IMG/VR virus record: IMGVR_UViG_3300044624_001881
Location: 1-64,000 of that record
Strand: one strand, 5' to 3'
DNA length: 64,000 nt
DNA from: a virus
Within the stretch, counting starts at the first letter, position 1. Every line of letters starts with the position of its first letter. The notes beneath the pieces are model-generated. The model was given only the letters and a program-made list of their open reading frames with translations. It had not been told where the DNA came from and searched no databases. This document shows, in pieces, positions 54,138-62,358 of the stretch. The position numbers were made by a program, and so were the translations under genes.

Positions 54138-54476
54138 ATGATGACGGCTACCTTTTACATAAAACAAAATGATACAGCCCCGTCTTTAGAAGTTGCTCTT
54201 AAAGGTTCTAACGGTAGAGCAAGAACTTTAGAAAACGCTTCTTCTGTAAGATTTCATATGTCAAAAGAGAATAACGGCGGTAACGCTATTACTAATGGTG
54301 TTTGTGTAATTACAAATGCAACAAAGGGTATTGTTTCTTATCCTTGGCAAGCGGGTGATACCGCAAATACTGGAACATATGACGCAGAATTTGAGGTGTT
54401 ATATAGTAACGGCCAGAATGAAACGTTTCCAAACTCTGCTTTTATTAAAGTAATCATTAGAGAAGAGTTGGCGTAA
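54138..54476 (+). CDS. BppU N-terminal-like small protein, 112 aa
   Basis: TATFYIKQNDTAPSLEVAL begins a compact immunoglobulin-like domain; S-S-V-R-F-H-M-S-K, then G-I-V-S-Y-P-W-Q-A-G-D-T-A-N-T-G-T-Y-D-A-E-F-E-V and G-Q-N-E-T-F-P-N complete the pattern of the baseplate upper protein N-terminal domain (PF10651-like). In other phages it is an N-terminal module; here it stands alone, so it may be an adaptor. ATGATG gives two possible starts, with CGGAGAAAA upstream. It is followed closely by gp13. Confidence 0.7.
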   Translation: MMTATFYIKQNDTAPSLEVALKGSNGRARTLENASSVRFHMSKENNGGNAITNGVCVITNATKGIVSYPWQAGDTANTGTYDAEFEVLYSNGQNETFPNSAFIKVIIREELA

Positions 54477-54487
54477 GGGGAAAACAC

Positions 54488-55231
54488 ATGGCACAGCCAA
54501 CGACTAGAGAAGAATTTAAAGAATATATCTTAAGAAAAATTGGTGCACCAGTAATTCAGGTTAACGTGTCTGATGAACAGGTAGATGACCGTGTAGATGA
54601 AGCTATTTCTTTTTGGAGAGATTATCACTATAACGGAAGCCAATTAATTTATCTTAAGCACCAAATTACTCAAGAAGATTCTGATCGTGGATACATTAAT
54701 CTTCCACAGAATATTCTTGGTATTCAAAAGATTTTTGATCTTGATACTTCAATTTCTACTGGTACAGGTATCTTTAACGTTCAGTATCAATTTGTATTGA
54801 ACAATCTCAACGATATTACTGGATATAGTATTCAGAACTATTGGATGACTATGTCTCATTTAGAGTTCTTACAAGAATGGCTTGTTGGCCGCCCTCTTAT
54901 TCGTTATAATAAACACGTAAATAAACTTTACATCGACGCAGACAAGTCTTCATGGAGAGTTGGCTCTTACATCGTTGTTGAAGCTTACGATATTATAGAT
55001 CCAGACGCTTATTCAGATGTATGGGCTGATAGATGGCTTCAGAATTACGCATCAGTTTTAGTAAGAGAGCAATGGGGTCTTAACCTTACTAAGTTTACTA
55101 ACATGCAGCTCGTCGGCGGTGTTTCATTTAATGGCGAACAAATTCTAAACGATGCAAGAGCCGAGCGTCAAGCTATGGAAGAAGATGCTATAAGAAGTCT
55201 ACAACCTCTGACATACAACTTTATTGGATAA
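54488..55231 (+). CDS. 13: Neck protein gp13
   Basis: The sequence (TTREEFKEYILRKIGAPVIQ, then D-D-R-V-D-E-A-I-S-F-W-R-D-Y-H near residues 32-46, and a C-terminal R-A-E-R-Q-A-M-E-E-D) fits the T4 gp13 family as it appears in marine T4-like phages. With gp14 it forms the neck that closes filled heads and joins them to tails. At 247 aa it is a little shorter than T4 gp13 (309 aa). The AAGGGGAAA ribosome-binding site overlaps the preceding stop. The conserved order 13-14-15 confirms the call. Confidence 0.9.
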   Translation: MAQPTTREEFKEYILRKIGAPVIQVNVSDEQVDDRVDEAISFWRDYHYNGSQLIYLKHQITQEDSDRGYINLPQNILGIQKIFDLDTSISTGTGIFNVQYQFVLNNLNDITGYSIQNYWMTMSHLEFLQEWLVGRPLIRYNKHVNKLYIDADKSSWRVGSYIVVEAYDIIDPDAYSDVWADRWLQNYASVLVREQWGLNLTKFTNMQLVGGVSFNGEQILNDARAERQAMEEDAIRSLQPLTYNFIG

Positions 55232-55234
55232 ATC

Positions 55235-55921
55235 ATGGCGACTAATGTTTTCTTTAGAAATTATGACAACGTATACGAGCAGAATCTAATTGACGATCTA
55301 GTGATCGAGTCAATTCAGATCTATGGTATTGACGTCATATATCTATCTAGAACTCTAGAAGGAGTGGATAGAATTCTAAATGAAGACGATATGCCACTAT
55401 ACGAAAAATATTACGAGTTTGAAACTTACGTTAGAAACGTTGATAGTTTTGAAGGCGAGGGAGACTTCCTAAGCAAGTTTGGTCTGCAGATTCGTGATCA
55501 AATGACTCTTACAGTTGCTATCAGAACTTTCGAAAGATTTGTTACTCGCAATGATCAAGAAAAGATTAGACCTCTCGAAGGTGATATTATTTGGTTACCT
55601 CTAAATCAAAAGATGTACGAGATTAAATTCGTAGAGCATGAAAGTGTGTTTTATCAATCTGGTTCTCTTCAAGTTTATGACATGCGTTGCGAGTTACTTG
55701 AATATTCTAACCAGAGATTCGACACTGGCCGCCCAGAAATTGATCAATATTTTGACGACATGACTACTGTTATGACAGCAAACACTGGAGTGAATACACT
55801 TACTAAGCTAGCAAATACTGATCCTATTGCTGATAACCTATTCTTTGAACAAGAAGCTGATGGAATTATCGATTTCTCTGAAATAGATCCATTCAGTGAA
55901 AATATTACAATACAGGATTAA
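55235..55921 (+). CDS. 14: Neck protein gp14
   Basis: MATNVFFRNYDNVYEQNLIDDLVIE, I-Y-G-I-D-V-I-Y-L-S-R and D-I-I-W-L-P-L-N-Q-K-M-Y-E-I (residues 108-121) are characteristic of T4-type gp14, the second neck protein. It is 228 aa against 256 in T4. It starts three bases after gp13 and ends three bases before gp15, giving a tight conserved trio. Confidence 0.92.
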   Translation: MATNVFFRNYDNVYEQNLIDDLVIESIQIYGIDVIYLSRTLEGVDRILNEDDMPLYEKYYEFETYVRNVDSFEGEGDFLSKFGLQIRDQMTLTVAIRTFERFVTRNDQEKIRPLEGDIIWLPLNQKMYEIKFVEHESVFYQSGSLQVYDMRCELLEYSNQRFDTGRPEIDQYFDDMTTVMTANTGVNTLTKLANTDPIADNLFFEQEADGIIDFSEIDPFSENITIQD

Positions 55922-55924
55922 CAG

Positions 55925-56839
55925 ATGGCCATAGCAAATTATTTTTATAATCAAACTACAAGAAGATATGTAGCTCTTTTTGGTAATCTGTTCAATCAGC
56001 TTACGATTGAGAGAAGCACTAATGATGGTTCTGTTACACAAAAAATGATAGTGCCTCTGTCGTATGCTCCATTTCAAAAGGTTCTTGCTCGTATTACACA
56101 GGATCCAGATCTTTTAAACAGTCGCAGACCCGCTATTACTTTACCAAGAATGTCGTTTGAAATTACAAGTATGCAGTATGATCCTGCTCGTAAACTTGCA
56201 TCTACAAGAAAAGTAAGAAAAGAGAATAAGCCAGAAACAGATGGTGAAAGATCTTTTGTTTACAATCCTGTGCCTTATAACATTGATTTTTCGCTTTATA
56301 TCATGACTAAGTATGCAGAAGATGCTACTAAAATCATGGAACAAATTCTGCCTTTCTTTACACCAGACTGGACAGTCACAGCACGTATGATTGATGATTT
56401 AGATCCTATTGATATACCTATTGTTTTAAATAGTGTTAGCACAGAAGAATTATACGAAGGTGACTTTATTGAGCGTCAGACCGTTCTTTATACACTCACT
56501 TTCACTTTAAAGGGTTGGTATTTTGGTCCCGAAAAAGAAAGAAAAGTAATCAAGTTTATCGATACAAGATACGCAACTACGACTGCTGCGAACGCTGCGT
56601 TTGAAGAAACTGTTGAAATATATCCTATCGACATGGCAAATACTTCTATTGAGTGGTTTGATATAGAATTCGATGACGACTGGGTTGTAAGTACAAATTA
56701 TGTAAATCAAAACGGTGCTCTTGAACCATTCTTACTTGACATCGTAACAAGCAATACTGATCTAGAAACATCTAACGATGAGAACATTGATCTTCAAGAC
56801 GGTTATGCTATAGATGATTTAAATACTCCTCAACAATAA
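55925..56839 (+). CDS. 15: Tail completion and sheath stabilizer protein gp15
   Basis: NYFYNQTTRRYVALFGNLFN, K-M-I-V-P-L-S-Y-A-P-F-Q-K near residues 40-52 and R-R-P-A-I-T-L-P-R-M-S-F-E near 67-79 match gp15 of T4-like phages. The central Y-T-L-T-F-T-L-K-G-W-Y-F-G-P region is also typical. It caps the tail tube and sheath and joins the tail to the neck. The length of 304 aa is slightly above T4 gp15 (272), with the excess in an acidic C-terminal tail. A variant late box overlaps the stop. Confidence 0.92.
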   Translation: MAIANYFYNQTTRRYVALFGNLFNQLTIERSTNDGSVTQKMIVPLSYAPFQKVLARITQDPDLLNSRRPAITLPRMSFEITSMQYDPARKLASTRKVRKENKPETDGERSFVYNPVPYNIDFSLYIMTKYAEDATKIMEQILPFFTPDWTVTARMIDDLDPIDIPIVLNSVSTEELYEGDFIERQTVLYTLTFTLKGWYFGPEKERKVIKFIDTRYATTTAANAAFEETVEIYPIDMANTSIEWFDIEFDDDWVVSTNYVNQNGALEPFLLDIVTSNTDLETSNDENIDLQDGYAIDDLNTPQQ

Positions 56840-56842
56840 ATA
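56835..56842 (+). promoter_or_regulatory. Late promoter variant AATAAATA
   Basis: One base off the late consensus, overlapping the gp15 stop and 29 bases before the start of the 1116-aa adhesin. Confidence 0.5.
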
Positions 56843-56871
56843 AATTAAACATTTATAGGAATAAAATTAAA

Positions 56872-59800
56872 ATGGTACAAATTCTACAACACAGAAGAAA
56901 TACAACTGTTGGTCTACAATCTGAGCTTGGATCAGTTGGTGAGATTATTATTGATACAACCAAAAATACAGTAGTCGTGATGGATGGCGCAACTAATGGC
57001 GGCACTCCTTTAGCAAAAGCTTCTGATATTCCGACAGATGTTAGTGATTTAACTGATACTGAAGGTTTACTTGGTGGTGGTACTGCTTCCTTAGGTGCAT
57101 TTAAGATTGAAGGTAACATACTAGGAACTATTGGTGAAGGCAACGGTTGGGGTGGATCTAGCATGGGCTTGTCTCCAGATGGAGAAGGTTATACATGGAT
57201 CAATATTCCCAACAATGCTACTGCCGCAGGTGGTGGATCATTACAAATTGGTAACACTTCCGACACAGGTGGTGGTATCCAACTATTGACAAACGGTGGG
57301 AATTGGACTTTCCGTAATGACGGGGGCCTAACAGCCCCAGGAGATATTACAACAGGTACCATTGGTGGTAGATTTATTCAAGACTGCGATGATGGTGCTA
57401 CAGCTATGCGCTGGATAAATGTCAATCAAGGCAGCAGCACTACACAACTTATCCGTGCTTACACAGGTGATCCTAAACTGGATACAGAAGTTGAGCGAGC
57501 ACAGATTAAATTAAACTGGAATGTGACCGAAGATAAAAGTGGGTTGACTATTAGAACATTCGATCGATCTGATGCAAACAATACAATAGATCACGATTGG
57601 CTATTTAAAGGCGACGGTATTTTACAACTACCAGCAGGTGGCGACATTGTAGACGCCGCAGGTAATAGTGTACTTAACCCAGTAAATACAGTTAACCCAC
57701 TATACATAATGGCTAATGTGGATGGTAACATTTCAACTAGTATAGATGGTACAACCTGGTCATCAGCAATAGATACTGGAATCAGCGTCGGTACAGTTGC
57801 AATTGGACCAAATAAAATTGTTTATACTCGTAGTGATGTTAATGGCGATAATCTAAGCACCGGGTTATATTCAACTTCACGATCATCTGTTCCACCAACA
57901 TTGATTGAAGGTACTAACGGTAATCCAGGCGGTGATTTATACTGGTTGAATGTGGAGTACTTCCAAGGGGCAACTTATCCTTGGGTTGCAGTTGGTTATC
58001 AAGACTCAGATTTAAAGCGACCAACTTTAATATATTCAAGCGATGGTATTACTTGGGATTTTGCTAATATCGATCTAGAATCAGTATATAATGCATCTAA
58101 CTTAGAATTCACAGACGTTGCATATGGTAATGGTTATTATGTGATTACAGCAAGAGGTGATACTAACTCTGGTGGTATCTGGGTCACTCAGGATCTAACT
58201 CAAACCATAGCTGTGTCGACTAATCAATTAACAGGCATTGACGCTAACTTTAAGTTCATCGAATATTTTAGTGAAGTTGGTGGATTCCACAAATGGAATG
58301 CAATTGCAACTAATAATCAATGGTGGGCAACATCAGACAATAATCCATCGGCATATGAAGAATGGTCTAATCTTTTTACTGCGGATGGTTTGTCTGGAAT
58401 GATTGAAGAAGAAACCGGTTTAGCAAATATCACTGTTGAAGAATTTGCTTCTGGACAAATTAACGGCAATTCGTATTGGATGGCAAGCACTGGCTCCGGT
58501 CATATCATCTGGTGGCCAAATGCTCCAGTTGGTCCATTCGTTTCTATTCCGCAACCATATACTGGCACCGTAACTGGTATTACAGATTCAGCAAATGCTA
58601 CAATAACTTTTACCGGTCAAGGGTTTAATGCGATTGGTGAAAAGTTCGTTATATCTGGATCAAGTGTAGAAGCATATAATGGCACATATTATATTGGCGC
58701 AGACGGTGTAATGTTCACCGACGCTGGGATGACAACTCCGTTTGACTCATCTGCTATAGAATTTGAATTTACTGGAACTGCAACTCTTACTTGGAGTCAT
58801 GGTACATACATTGACTCATTGGGTTTTGGAAACAATGCGTTCTTTGCTGGTAATGACGACGAAGAAATCTTCAAAGGTCAATTTGGCGAAGGTCTATATT
58901 GGACAAAGGTTGACGATAAGAACAACAGCCTAGAGTATTGGAACGACTTTGCATATTATCCAGAGTTTGGTTACGGCACTAGTAATGAATTAACCAACGG
59001 TGGACAAACACTTACATTAGAAAACAACGGTACCGTAACATTGCCTGCAGGCGGCACCATCACGGAAGCTATTGTTACTAACAATCCTACGATCCAACTC
59101 ACTCCAGCAAGCCCAGACGTGGCCAGCCAGAAGTTGGTGATTAAGGGTGGTGGCAATTACACTGCTAACAACAATGGCATAGCACTGAACTGGTATATAA
59201 TTAATCCTATAGTTGGTGATACTGTTGAAATCTACGTTTATTCAGAAGCAAACGCCAATTCAACACTCTACTGGTGGATCTATCCAGAGAATGCTAATAC
59301 AGCAACTCCAGAATCAGGAACAGTATTTATAAATGAAGGCGGCGGAGGTAACACCGCAATTAGTTTTGTAGTAGACAATGACGACTATGAATTTACAGTG
59401 CGTGTATCACCTGTCGACAACCAGTACGATTCTGCTAATACTGGCGTTGAGACATTAGTGTTCAATGAGGCTGCACCTAGTTTTGGCGATCACCACTTAC
59501 ATTTGACCACTGGCGACTTGAATGAAACCAGCATCTTTTTAGGTACTGATAACCATAACGTTCGCACAACTGTTGATGGCGGTATTGAAATAAACACATA
59601 TCTATATCCAAGCGGGGGCGGCAGCGGCACGTGGATTTTCGATAACGACGGTAATTTAGAATTACCAACCGGTGGTGTAATTGGCCCGTATGGTATGGGA
59701 TGGACCGGTATCACTAATGGTAATACTGGAACTCCAATAAGTATATCATATCTATCTAATGCTGACGGAAGTGAACTATCTTCTGTTGGTTTGTCTGGCG

Positions 59801-60222
59801 GCATTGAAGGGGGACAAGTATATATCAGCGCGGGTACTGCAAATACTTCAAATCAATGGATCTTTGGTGAAAATGGTAGTTTAACGTTCCCAGATACAAC
59901 AGCACAAACTACCGCGTATTTAGAAGGTGAGCATGTATTCGAAGTAAATGTCGGCTCAACAACATACGAGCCAGTAACAATAGGATATAATCTTTTAACG
60001 ATTATTGGAGCGACTGGTTATACATCAAGTGACGCGGTGTCCATCGTATTGCCGCAAGGTCGTCCAGGACAAAAATTGGTACTACTTCAATTATACAATC
60101 CTGCCACTGTTACGGTGAACCCAGGTCCTTTTGAATCGATTTTGAGTGTTGCGATACCGGCGGAGTTTATATACAGTGCATATGACGGCGCTTGGATCCC
60201 GTTATATGGAATTGCTCCATAA
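56872..60222 (+). CDS. Large adhesin with Mtd-like N terminus and Asp-box propeller, 1116 aa
   Basis: Residues 1-50 (VQILQHRRNTTVGLQSELGS, V-G-E-I-I-I-D-T-T-K-N-T-V-V-V-M-D-G) form the short attachment domain of phage receptor-binding proteins. Residues about 275-660 contain [SI]-x-D-G-x-T-W motifs (IDGTTW near 297, SSDGITW near 390) with V-A-Y-G-N-G-Y-Y-V-I-T-A blades, as in sialidase/BNR-type propellers. The middle has N-N-x-G-x-x-x-L-P-A/T-G-G repeats (near residues 250, 725 and 930), and the end is a beta domain ending Y-G-I-A-P. It sits between genes 15 and 16, where T4 has nothing, so it is an insertion in the conserved order. Carbohydrate contact is inferred. Confidence 0.75.
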   Translation: MVQILQHRRNTTVGLQSELGSVGEIIIDTTKNTVVVMDGATNGGTPLAKASDIPTDVSDLTDTEGLLGGGTASLGAFKIEGNILGTIGEGNGWGGSSMGLSPDGEGYTWINIPNNATAAGGGSLQIGNTSDTGGGIQLLTNGGNWTFRNDGGLTAPGDITTGTIGGRFIQDCDDGATAMRWINVNQGSSTTQLIRAYTGDPKLDTEVERAQIKLNWNVTEDKSGLTIRTFDRSDANNTIDHDWLFKGDGILQLPAGGDIVDAAGNSVLNPVNTVNPLYIMANVDGNISTSIDGTTWSSAIDTGISVGTVAIGPNKIVYTRSDVNGDNLSTGLYSTSRSSVPPTLIEGTNGNPGGDLYWLNVEYFQGATYPWVAVGYQDSDLKRPTLIYSSDGITWDFANIDLESVYNASNLEFTDVAYGNGYYVITARGDTNSGGIWVTQDLTQTIAVSTNQLTGIDANFKFIEYFSEVGGFHKWNAIATNNQWWATSDNNPSAYEEWSNLFTADGLSGMIEEETGLANITVEEFASGQINGNSYWMASTGSGHIIWWPNAPVGPFVSIPQPYTGTVTGITDSANATITFTGQGFNAIGEKFVISGSSVEAYNGTYYIGADGVMFTDAGMTTPFDSSAIEFEFTGTATLTWSHGTYIDSLGFGNNAFFAGNDDEEIFKGQFGEGLYWTKVDDKNNSLEYWNDFAYYPEFGYGTSNELTNGGQTLTLENNGTVTLPAGGTITEAIVTNNPTIQLTPASPDVASQKLVIKGGGNYTANNNGIALNWYIINPIVGDTVEIYVYSEANANSTLYWWIYPENANTATPESGTVFINEGGGGNTAISFVVDNDDYEFTVRVSPVDNQYDSANTGVETLVFNEAAPSFGDHHLHLTTGDLNETSIFLGTDNHNVRTTVDGGIEINTYLYPSGGGSGTWIFDNDGNLELPTGGVIGPYGMGWTGITNGNTGTPISISYLSNADGSELSSVGLSGGIEGGQVYISAGTANTSNQWIFGENGSLTFPDTTAQTTAYLEGEHVFEVNVGSTTYEPVTIGYNLLTIIGATGYTSSDAVSIVLPQGRPGQKLVLLQLYNPATVTVNPGPFESILSVAIPAEFIYSAYDGAWIPLYGIAP

Positions 60223-60255
60223 TATTTTTTAATTTATATTTCAAATGGTGATTAA

Positions 60256-60693
60256 ATGAATGACGATAAAATTGCTTCGGCTTTAGGTTTAAGGCCTCTC
60301 GCAGAAGTAAGAGAAGATGAAGAAAAAAATCTTCCTGTTGAGTTTGAAGAAGTGGCACCTCCTGCTGTTATTTCAGAAGATGAAGACGAGAATATTCAAG
60401 ACCTAGAAACTGCTCGACAAAATATTAAAAGTATTATTAATACAGGTGAAGACGCACTAACTGAAATATTATCTGTAGCAAAACAATCAAACTCTGCTCG
60501 AGCTTTCGAAGTAGTTTCTACTATGATGAAAACATTACTTGACGCAAACAAAGATTTTGTAGATATTTCTACTAAAAAGAAATTTGCAAAAGAAGAAACA
60601 GCTGCGCCAAAACAAGAACAGAATATTACAAACAACAACTTGATAATCTCTACGGCAGATTTATTGAAAATGATTAAGGGTAGCGATGTCTGA
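60256..60693 (+). CDS. 16: Small terminase subunit gp16
   Basis: The acidic N-terminal third (residues 15-50) is followed by the helical core A-R-Q-N-I-K-S-I-I-N-T-G-E-D-A-L-T-E-I (near 53-71) and A-R-A-F-E-V-V-S-T-M-M-K-T-L (near 80-93), typical of the T4 gp16 DNA-packaging family (PF11053). It forms rings that recognise DNA and stimulate the large terminase. The length of 145 aa is close to T4 gp16 (164). It overlaps gp17 by 8 bases, the conserved arrangement. Confidence 0.9.
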   Translation: MNDDKIASALGLRPLAEVREDEEKNLPVEFEEVAPPAVISEDEDENIQDLETARQNIKSIINTGEDALTEILSVAKQSNSARAFEVVSTMMKTLLDANKDFVDISTKKKFAKEETAAPKQEQNITNNNLIISTADLLKMIKGSDV

Positions 60694-62272
60694 CGGATAC
60701 TTAGGAAATACCCATCTTAAAAAGGTAGCAGAACAAATTGAGTGGACTCCAGATCTTTTAAGGGAGTACATGCGTTGTGCTGAAGACCCAGAATATTTTG
60801 CTAGAACTTATATTAAAATTGTACACGTCGATAGAGGTCTTGTTCCTTTTGAAATGTACGATTATCAGAAAGACATCGCTCATAAGATTTTTAATAACCG
60901 CCGTGTAGCGGTTCTTACTGCTCGTCAGTCTGGTAAGACAACCACGGCTGTTGCTGTGATTCTTCACTATATTTTGTTCAATGAGTTTAAGACTGTAGCC
61001 ATCCTTGCGAATAAGGGAGATGCTGCTAGAGAGGTGCTTGCTCGTATTAAGTTAGCCTATGAAGCTTTACCGAAGTGGCTCCAGCAGGGCATAGAAGAAT
61101 GGAACAAGGGCAATATAGCACTTGAGAATGGTTGTGCTGTTCTTGCTGGTACAACTACTTCATCTGCTATTCGTGGTAAATCTGTTAACTTCCTTTATCT
61201 TGACGAAGTCGCGTTCATCGAAGGATATGATGAATTCTTCGCATCAGTTTATCCTACTATTTCTTCTGGTGAAACTACGAAACTTCTTATGACTTCTACA
61301 CCAAACGGTCTTAACCACTTCTGGAAGACATGTAAAGGCGCTGAAGAAGGAACAAACGGTTATCAATATGTTAAAGTTATGTGGTATGATGTTCCTGGGC
61401 GAGATGAAAAATGGCGTAAAGAAACCATCGAATCGCTTGATCACGATGAAGAAAAGTTTAACCAAGAATATTGCTGTGAATTCCTTGGATCTTCTGGTAC
61501 ACTTATTTCTGGTTCTAAGCTTAAACAACTCGCGCCAGATATTCCTATTTTGCAAAGTGAAGGCTTAACACAGTATGAAAGACCTATTGGTAATCATCAG
61601 TACGTTATTACTGCTGACGTCGCAAGAGGTAAAGGTTTAGACTACTCTACATTTAACGTTATTGATATTACTACAATGCCATATAAACAAGTTGCCACGT
61701 TTAGAGATAACTTTATTGGTCCTATTGATTTTGCTTCTGTTTTGTTCAGAGTTGGTACTATGTACAACACAGCTGGAATACTTGTAGAAATTAACGACAT
61801 CGGTGGACAAGTTGCTGATGTTCTAATCATCGATTACGGGTATGATAACATTCTTTATACTCAGAACTCAGGAAGAAGTGGCAAGGTTCTTTCTGGCGGT
61901 TTTGGAAAAAATATTGATAATGGAATAAGAACTACAACCGGCGTAAAAGGTACTGGTTGTTCGATGCTTAAAATGCTTATTGAGCAAGACCAACTTATTA
62001 TTAGAGACTTTGATACCATCTTTGAATTAAGTCGTTTTTCTAAGAAGAAAAATTCTTTTGAAGCAGAATCTGGATTCCATGACGATCTTGTTATGAATTT
62101 AGTTTTATTCGCGTGGATGACAGAACAAGCCTATTTCAAAGATATGACGGACATAAATACATTAATAAAATTAAGAGAAAAAACCGAAGAACAAATTGAA
62201 GAAGATTTATTACCGTTTGGATTTATAGATGTTGGAGACGACTCTTATGAAGACGACGGACTGAGGCTATGA
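60686..62272 (+). CDS. 17: Large terminase subunit gp17 (ATPase/nuclease)
   Basis: The packaging ATPase has Walker A at residues 79-86 (ARQSGKTT), Walker B in F-L-Y-L-D-E (169-174) and the coupling motif T-S-T-P (203-206). The nuclease half starts the RNase H-like fold with I-T-A-D-V-A-R-G near 308-315 (first catalytic Asp 311), has I-N-D-I-G-G near residues 372-377 and the third acidic site in G-F-H-D-D-L-V near 465. It translocates DNA into the prohead and cuts concatemers. The 528-aa length is shorter than T4 gp17 (610) but near that of marine T4-like phages. Start ATG 60686 lies in the gp16 end. Confidence 0.98.
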   Translation: MSDGYLGNTHLKKVAEQIEWTPDLLREYMRCAEDPEYFARTYIKIVHVDRGLVPFEMYDYQKDIAHKIFNNRRVAVLTARQSGKTTTAVAVILHYILFNEFKTVAILANKGDAAREVLARIKLAYEALPKWLQQGIEEWNKGNIALENGCAVLAGTTTSSAIRGKSVNFLYLDEVAFIEGYDEFFASVYPTISSGETTKLLMTSTPNGLNHFWKTCKGAEEGTNGYQYVKVMWYDVPGRDEKWRKETIESLDHDEEKFNQEYCCEFLGSSGTLISGSKLKQLAPDIPILQSEGLTQYERPIGNHQYVITADVARGKGLDYSTFNVIDITTMPYKQVATFRDNFIGPIDFASVLFRVGTMYNTAGILVEINDIGGQVADVLIIDYGYDNILYTQNSGRSGKVLSGGFGKNIDNGIRTTTGVKGTGCSMLKMLIEQDQLIIRDFDTIFELSRFSKKKNSFEAESGFHDDLVMNLVLFAWMTEQAYFKDMTDINTLIKLREKTEEQIEEDLLPFGFIDVGDDSYEDDGLRL

Positions 62273-62299
62273 ACTTGTTCTAGATAAATATGGCGTTTT

Positions 62300-62307
62300 T
62301 ATAAATA
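62300..62307 (+). promoter_or_regulatory. T4-type late promoter TATAAATA for the tail sheath
   Basis: An exact late box, 51 bases before the gp18 start. A variant GATAAATA lies at 62283-62290. In T4 the sheath gene also has its own strong late promoter. Confidence 0.85.
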
Positions 62308-62358
62308 GAAACAGTGAATACAAATAAAAAGCGTTTCTAATTAATAGAGGAGAAAAAC

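Noticed and set aside
59324-59331. Minus-strand TATAAATA inside the 1116-aa adhesin gene
   Set aside because: No minus-strand gene lies downstream; it is a chance match and shows that single boxes inside genes need caution.
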